Source of the DNA: an uncultured Eubacteriales bacterium
Lineage (GTDB): Bacteria > Bacillota > Clostridia > Oscillospirales > Acutalibacteraceae
Reading direction: 5' to 3'
Length of the DNA: 26,937 nt
NCBI GenBank assembly: GCA_934488615.1
Contig: CAKSSJ010000031.1
Coordinates: 1 to 26,937, forward strand
Both the position numbers and the translations under genes were made by a program. This document shows positions 23,881 to 26,937 of this stretch, one piece after another (position 1 is the stretch's first letter; every line of letters starts with the position of its first letter). The notes below the pieces were generated by a model. It was given only the letters and a program-made list of their open reading frames with translations, did no database searches and was not told the DNA's origin.

Positions 23881-25266
23881 TTACATTTTTTCAAGCAATT
23901 CTTTAACGCTGATTTCGGGATTTTCAAGCGCAATTTCAAGCACCCTTTCCGTGCCCTTTTGAAGCGCCTTGATATCCTCAACGCTGACAAACTTTGTCCT
24001 GTGCAGACAGCTTATTTTCAGACATCCGCTGTGTGCGTCCTTCATTGCGAAGGTGTAAAGCACCATTATATAACGTCCGAGACCGTAGCCGACGTACTCA
24101 TATTCCCAGCCGTTTATCGACTTTTCGTTGATAGGCAGCCACGAGAACATCATAGTTGACGATGCTGCGGCGGCGGAATAATTGAACAATTCACGCTGGA
24201 GGTCACGGTATTCGAGATACGGATAATCCATGTGTCTGAATGCCCAGATCTGAGCGTCCGCCATCTTATCAAGGGCAGTCATGAAGGTGTCGTCCTCCTC
24301 AAGATGAACTCGCCACGGAAGCGGAGCAGTAACCGTACCGCCCGAACGCTTTTCGGGGAGCGTGCGGCGCCTTGTACAAAGGCAGATGAAATATGTGTCA
24401 AGATGACCGTTGTTTATCTTTGAAAGGTGCATTCTCATCGCAAGCTGAACGAGGCACTCGGGGCTTACGTTGTTATTCTCGCAGAAATCAAAAAATTTCT
24501 CGCTGAGCTCGGGCGAAACCGTCATTTTCGTAAGCTCTGCCTTGTCGTGGATGGGATCAAAGAGCGACGGAGCCTTGATGTTCGGGTCTTTCTTCTTTTT
24601 GCGCTCGGCTTCAAGGAGCTTCGGTCCCTCAACGCCGAGGTAAAGCGGCTCGCCGTTTCTCGTTATGTATTCCGTGTATTCCTGCTTGTCCCTCTCAAGG
24701 TTTTCTTTATTCTCAACGTAGGCAAGCTCACGCTTGATCCTGTCCTCATAGCTTCCGAGCGGCTTCGGCATCGGCTTGCCGTTTTTGAGATGGTCATACA
24801 CGGCAAAAAGGTCGTTGAAGAAAGCGAAAACCGCCGCATTGTCCATAACAAGGTGATGAATATTGATATAAACGCCGTATCTGCCGTCATGCGTCGTGAA
24901 ATATTTCAGTCTGAAAATCTCACCCTTGAGCATTTTTATCGGCTTCTGTGCGTCCGCAGTGAGCACCTTTTCACGCTCCTCATCGGACTTGAAATTATAT
25001 ATAGGAGCATTGCCGATTCTGTAGGTGTCACGGAAATACTGCATGATTTTGCCGTTCTGCTTGAAGAAAACAAGTCTCAGGCAGTCGTTGCGCTCAATTT
25101 CAATGTTAAAAGCCTCGGTCATGACGTCAAAATCAATCTTCTGCGACACGATTATCGAGTCGGGAATCTGCGTAACCTGCTTGTGAAAGAAGCTGTATTT
25201 GAGCATATACTGTATCATTTCCTGCGGCGGAATGAGCGGATATACAGGCTTATTTACGGAACTCAT
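23881..25266 (-). CDS. Free-standing condensation-domain protein
   Basis: The 461-residue protein is the size of one nonribosomal peptide synthetase condensation domain. Its active-site motif is HHLVMDN (137-143), where the second histidine (H138) and aspartate match HHxxxDG with Asn for Gly. The N-terminal stretch YPLIPPQEMIQYM and the pattern of ERNDCLRLVFF resemble the C1-C2 region. Such domains join a carrier-bound acyl group to an amine or hydroxyl. No membrane segment is seen. Lying between an acyl-AMP ligase and an ACP, it probably uses acyl-ACP as donor; the acceptor is unknown. A related acyltransferase of the same fold (wax ester/PapA type) is possible. The RBS is GGGAGG before the ATG at 25266. 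Confidence 0.87.
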   Translation of the reverse strand: MSSVNKPVYPLIPPQEMIQYMLKYSFFHKQVTQIPDSIIVSQKIDFDVMTEAFNIEIERNDCLRLVFFKQNGKIMQYFRDTYRIGNAPIYNFKSDEEREKVLTADAQKPIKMLKGEIFRLKYFTTHDGRYGVYINIHHLVMDNAAVFAFFNDLFAVYDHLKNGKPMPKPLGSYEDRIKRELAYVENKENLERDKQEYTEYITRNGEPLYLGVEGPKLLEAERKKKKDPNIKAPSLFDPIHDKAELTKMTVSPELSEKFFDFCENNNVSPECLVQLAMRMHLSKINNGHLDTYFICLCTRRRTLPEKRSGGTVTAPLPWRVHLEEDDTFMTALDKMADAQIWAFRHMDYPYLEYRDLQRELFNYSAAAASSTMMFSWLPINEKSINGWEYEYVGYGLGRYIMVLYTFAMKDAHSGCLKISCLHRTKFVSVEDIKALQKGTERVLEIALENPEISVKELLEKM

Positions 25267-25278
25267 AAAATGCCTCCC

Positions 25279-26826
25279 TTATATCTTTGTTTCTTTTCTC
25301 TTAATTTTTCCGCTACCCGTTTTCTCAAGCGGTTCGGTGCGGACTCTTACTTCGGAAATGATATGAGCCGCCTTCGCGGTCTTGTTCATTCTGTCAACCG
25401 ACTTTTCGAGCTCACCCTGAACATCGTCAATGCCCTCAAGCTTTGCATATTCATAGTCGGGATAAATTTCGGCAATGATTCTGTCCTTTTCGCCGTAAAC
25501 GAGAACCTCGCTGACAAGCTGATTGTCGGCAAATTTCTTTTCAATCGCTTCCGGAGAAACATTTTCACCGTTTGAGAGAATGATAAGATTCTTAACTCTG
25601 CCGGTAATGAAAAGCTGATTATCCTCGGTAAGCTCTCCGATATCGCCTGTTTTAAGCCAGCCGTCCTCTGTGAACATCTCTTTTGTTTCTTCGGGCATTT
25701 TGTAGTATCCGAGCATAACCGTCGGTGTGTTTACCTGAATTTCACCGTTCTGAATACGAACCTTGCAGACGTCCGTAACACGTCCTACGGATTCTCTCGA
25801 AGCGGTATTGTCGGGAACGGAAATTCTGCATCCTGCCTCGGTCATGCCGTAGCCCTGACGCAGGAAAATTCCGAGCTTCTCGTATTCGTCAATAAGTTCC
25901 GGGTTAAGATAAGCACCGCCGGAAATAAGCCACTTGATGTTTCTGCCGAACACCTGAGCGACCGCGTCCTTAACGCTTGTCTCGGGTTCTTTTGCAAGAA
26001 TAACCTTGACTCGCTGCAAAAGAGACTGAGCGATCATCGGAACTACACGAACGACCTTCGGCTCAAAGATTTTGAGATTTTTGATCAAATCCATCATCGA
26101 ACCGTTCAAGCAAACCTGCAAGCCGTCCTTAAGATTTTTTATATAGTCGCCCGAGAAGCAATAAATGTGATACATCGGGAGAACCGAAAGCGAAACATCG
26201 TTCGGCAGGAAAATATCTGTGCAATAGTCGTGATACATGATGTTTCCGACAAGGGCAAGAGTCGAAAGCTCAACGCCCTTCTTTATGCCCGTTGTGCCGG
26301 ATGTAAAAATGATAACGCAGCAGGCATTTTTATCAACCGTAATATCGGAAAGCGCCGCATACTCCGAGTTTTCGGAATAATCGGTATAAATTTTGTCAAA
26401 TTCTTCACCGTTGCCGAGATTGACGGAAAACCTGAGGAACGGGCAAAGCTCCTTGAGCTTTTCTGCGTTCTCGGTAAACTCGTCTTCATACAAAAGCATC
26501 TCGATATCGGCACGCTTGAAAAGCTCTGCCGCCTCCTCAACGGAGATATCCGGAGCGAACGGAACGGCAACATTGCCGCTGATAAGAATACCCGAAAGGC
26601 AGGTTATGTATTCGTAATTCGATTTTCCGATAATAGCAATGTGCATTCTCTTCTCGGAAAGACTGCGAATCCAGCGGCAAACCGCAAGACTGTCGCTTCT
26701 GACTTTTTTAAAGCTTCTTTCCTCAATCTTATCATCTCTGATGAATTTGATAAACGTTGCGTCGCCGTATTTTTCGGCGCCGTTGTCAAGCAGCTCTCTT
26801 ACAGATGGAGCGTCAAATTTTTTCAT
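25279..26826 (-). CDS. AMP-dependent acyl ligase (acyl-CoA synthetase / fatty acyl-AMP ligase-like)
   Basis: The 515-residue adenylate-forming enzyme has the core motifs in order: FTSGTTGIKKG (174-184), GYGMTEAG (325-332), LKTGDIGE (391-398), ITGRVKNLIILSNGENVSPEAIE (407-429) and the C-terminal lysine in TGSGKIKRKE (K507). It activates a carboxylate as acyl-AMP and transfers it to a thiol. The overall look (ILSNGENVSP) is that of fatty acyl or aryl acid ligases, not amino-acid adenylation domains. In context the acceptor is likely the ACP encoded two genes downstream, but CoA cannot be excluded. The RBS is GGAG before the ATG at 26826, and a -10 element lies about 100 bases upstream. Confidence 0.9.
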   Translation of the reverse strand: MKKFDAPSVRELLDNGAEKYGDATFIKFIRDDKIEERSFKKVRSDSLAVCRWIRSLSEKRMHIAIIGKSNYEYITCLSGILISGNVAVPFAPDISVEEAAELFKRADIEMLLYEDEFTENAEKLKELCPFLRFSVNLGNGEEFDKIYTDYSENSEYAALSDITVDKNACCVIIFTSGTTGIKKGVELSTLALVGNIMYHDYCTDIFLPNDVSLSVLPMYHIYCFSGDYIKNLKDGLQVCLNGSMMDLIKNLKIFEPKVVRVVPMIAQSLLQRVKVILAKEPETSVKDAVAQVFGRNIKWLISGGAYLNPELIDEYEKLGIFLRQGYGMTEAGCRISVPDNTASRESVGRVTDVCKVRIQNGEIQVNTPTVMLGYYKMPEETKEMFTEDGWLKTGDIGELTEDNQLFITGRVKNLIILSNGENVSPEAIEKKFADNQLVSEVLVYGEKDRIIAEIYPDYEYAKLEGIDDVQGELEKSVDRMNKTAKAAHIISEVRVRTEPLEKTGSGKIKRKETKI

Positions 26827-26922
26827 GTCGTTTCTCCTTATTACCTTTTTAAATAATAAATAAGAGCAATTCAGTGCAGGTCATCATTGAAATCTTTTGC
26901 AATGCGATGGCACTTAAATAGG

Positions 26923-26928
26923 ATTATA
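26923..26928 (-). promoter_or_regulatory. Probable -10 element of the ligase operon
   Basis: On the minus strand TATAAT (26928-26923) is preceded by TGA, giving an extended -10. The -35 would lie just beyond the right edge of the window, so the promoter cannot be completed. The implied leader to the ligase ATG is about 90 bases, with no clear hairpin. Confidence 0.5.
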
Positions 26929-26937
26929 TCACAATAA

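Noticed and set aside
24427..25575. A 382-codon open frame on the plus strand across the condensation and ligase genes
   Set aside because: It is antisense to two genes with clear family motifs, has no recognisable domain and no RBS-promoter unit; it is a by-product of the codon use of the real genes.

Overview
The window reads as a chromosomal segment of a Gram-positive, low-to-mid GC member of the Clostridia, most like a gut Ruminococcaceae/Oscillospirales species. The evidence is the gene content (RNase J, GdpP, CwlD-like amidase, YolD-like protein), AGGAGG-type ribosome binding sites, consensus sigma-A promoters, a Bacillus/Clostridium-type LexA box, and a short palindromic intergenic repeat of a kind seen in gut Clostridia. 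The genus assignment is inference. Most of the window is housekeeping DNA with tight operons. Four spots are less routine.

Layout. (1) 1-4717, minus strand: rnj - gdpP - rplI - dnaB (dnaB runs off the left edge), from a promoter at 4689-4717. The RBS of both gdpP and rplI is built into the last codons and stop of the gene before. (2) 4785-5314, plus: rnhA with its own promoter and terminator. (3) 5313-7428, minus: cwlD-like amidase then radA. (4) 7473-8182, plus: two half-size TauE/SafE-like membrane proteins overlapping by ATGA. (5) 8179-18011, minus: a nine-gene run tmk - GNAT - DJ-1/PfpI - mltG - U32 peptidase - murE-like - PBP1A - yqgF - vanZ-like, mostly cell-wall synthesis, from a promoter at 17984-18011. 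(6) 18119-18269: a nested palindromic repeat. (7) 18344-19800, minus: gdhA with a perfect consensus promoter and a terminator. (8) 19908-21952, plus: an SOS operon, with a Y-family polymerase (UvrX/UmuC type with a beta-clamp motif) and a YolD-like protein behind a LexA box placed exactly between -35 and -10. (9) 21976-23636, plus: a structured leader with an intrinsic terminator ahead of an ArsB/NhaD-type ion transporter. (10) 23641-26928, minus: acyl-AMP ligase, free-standing condensation domain and acyl carrier protein, which together look like a minimal discrete acyl-transfer or nonribosomal-peptide-like pathway.

Best candidates for something undescribed are the three-gene ligase/condensation/carrier operon, whose product is unknown, and the riboswitch-like leader of the ion transporter. 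Next are the SOS polymerase-YolD operon with a repeat remnant in its leader, and a MurE homologue whose amino-acid selectivity motif is DDPG instead of the diaminopimelate-type DNPR. No tRNA, rRNA, CRISPR array, insertion sequence or prophage was seen.
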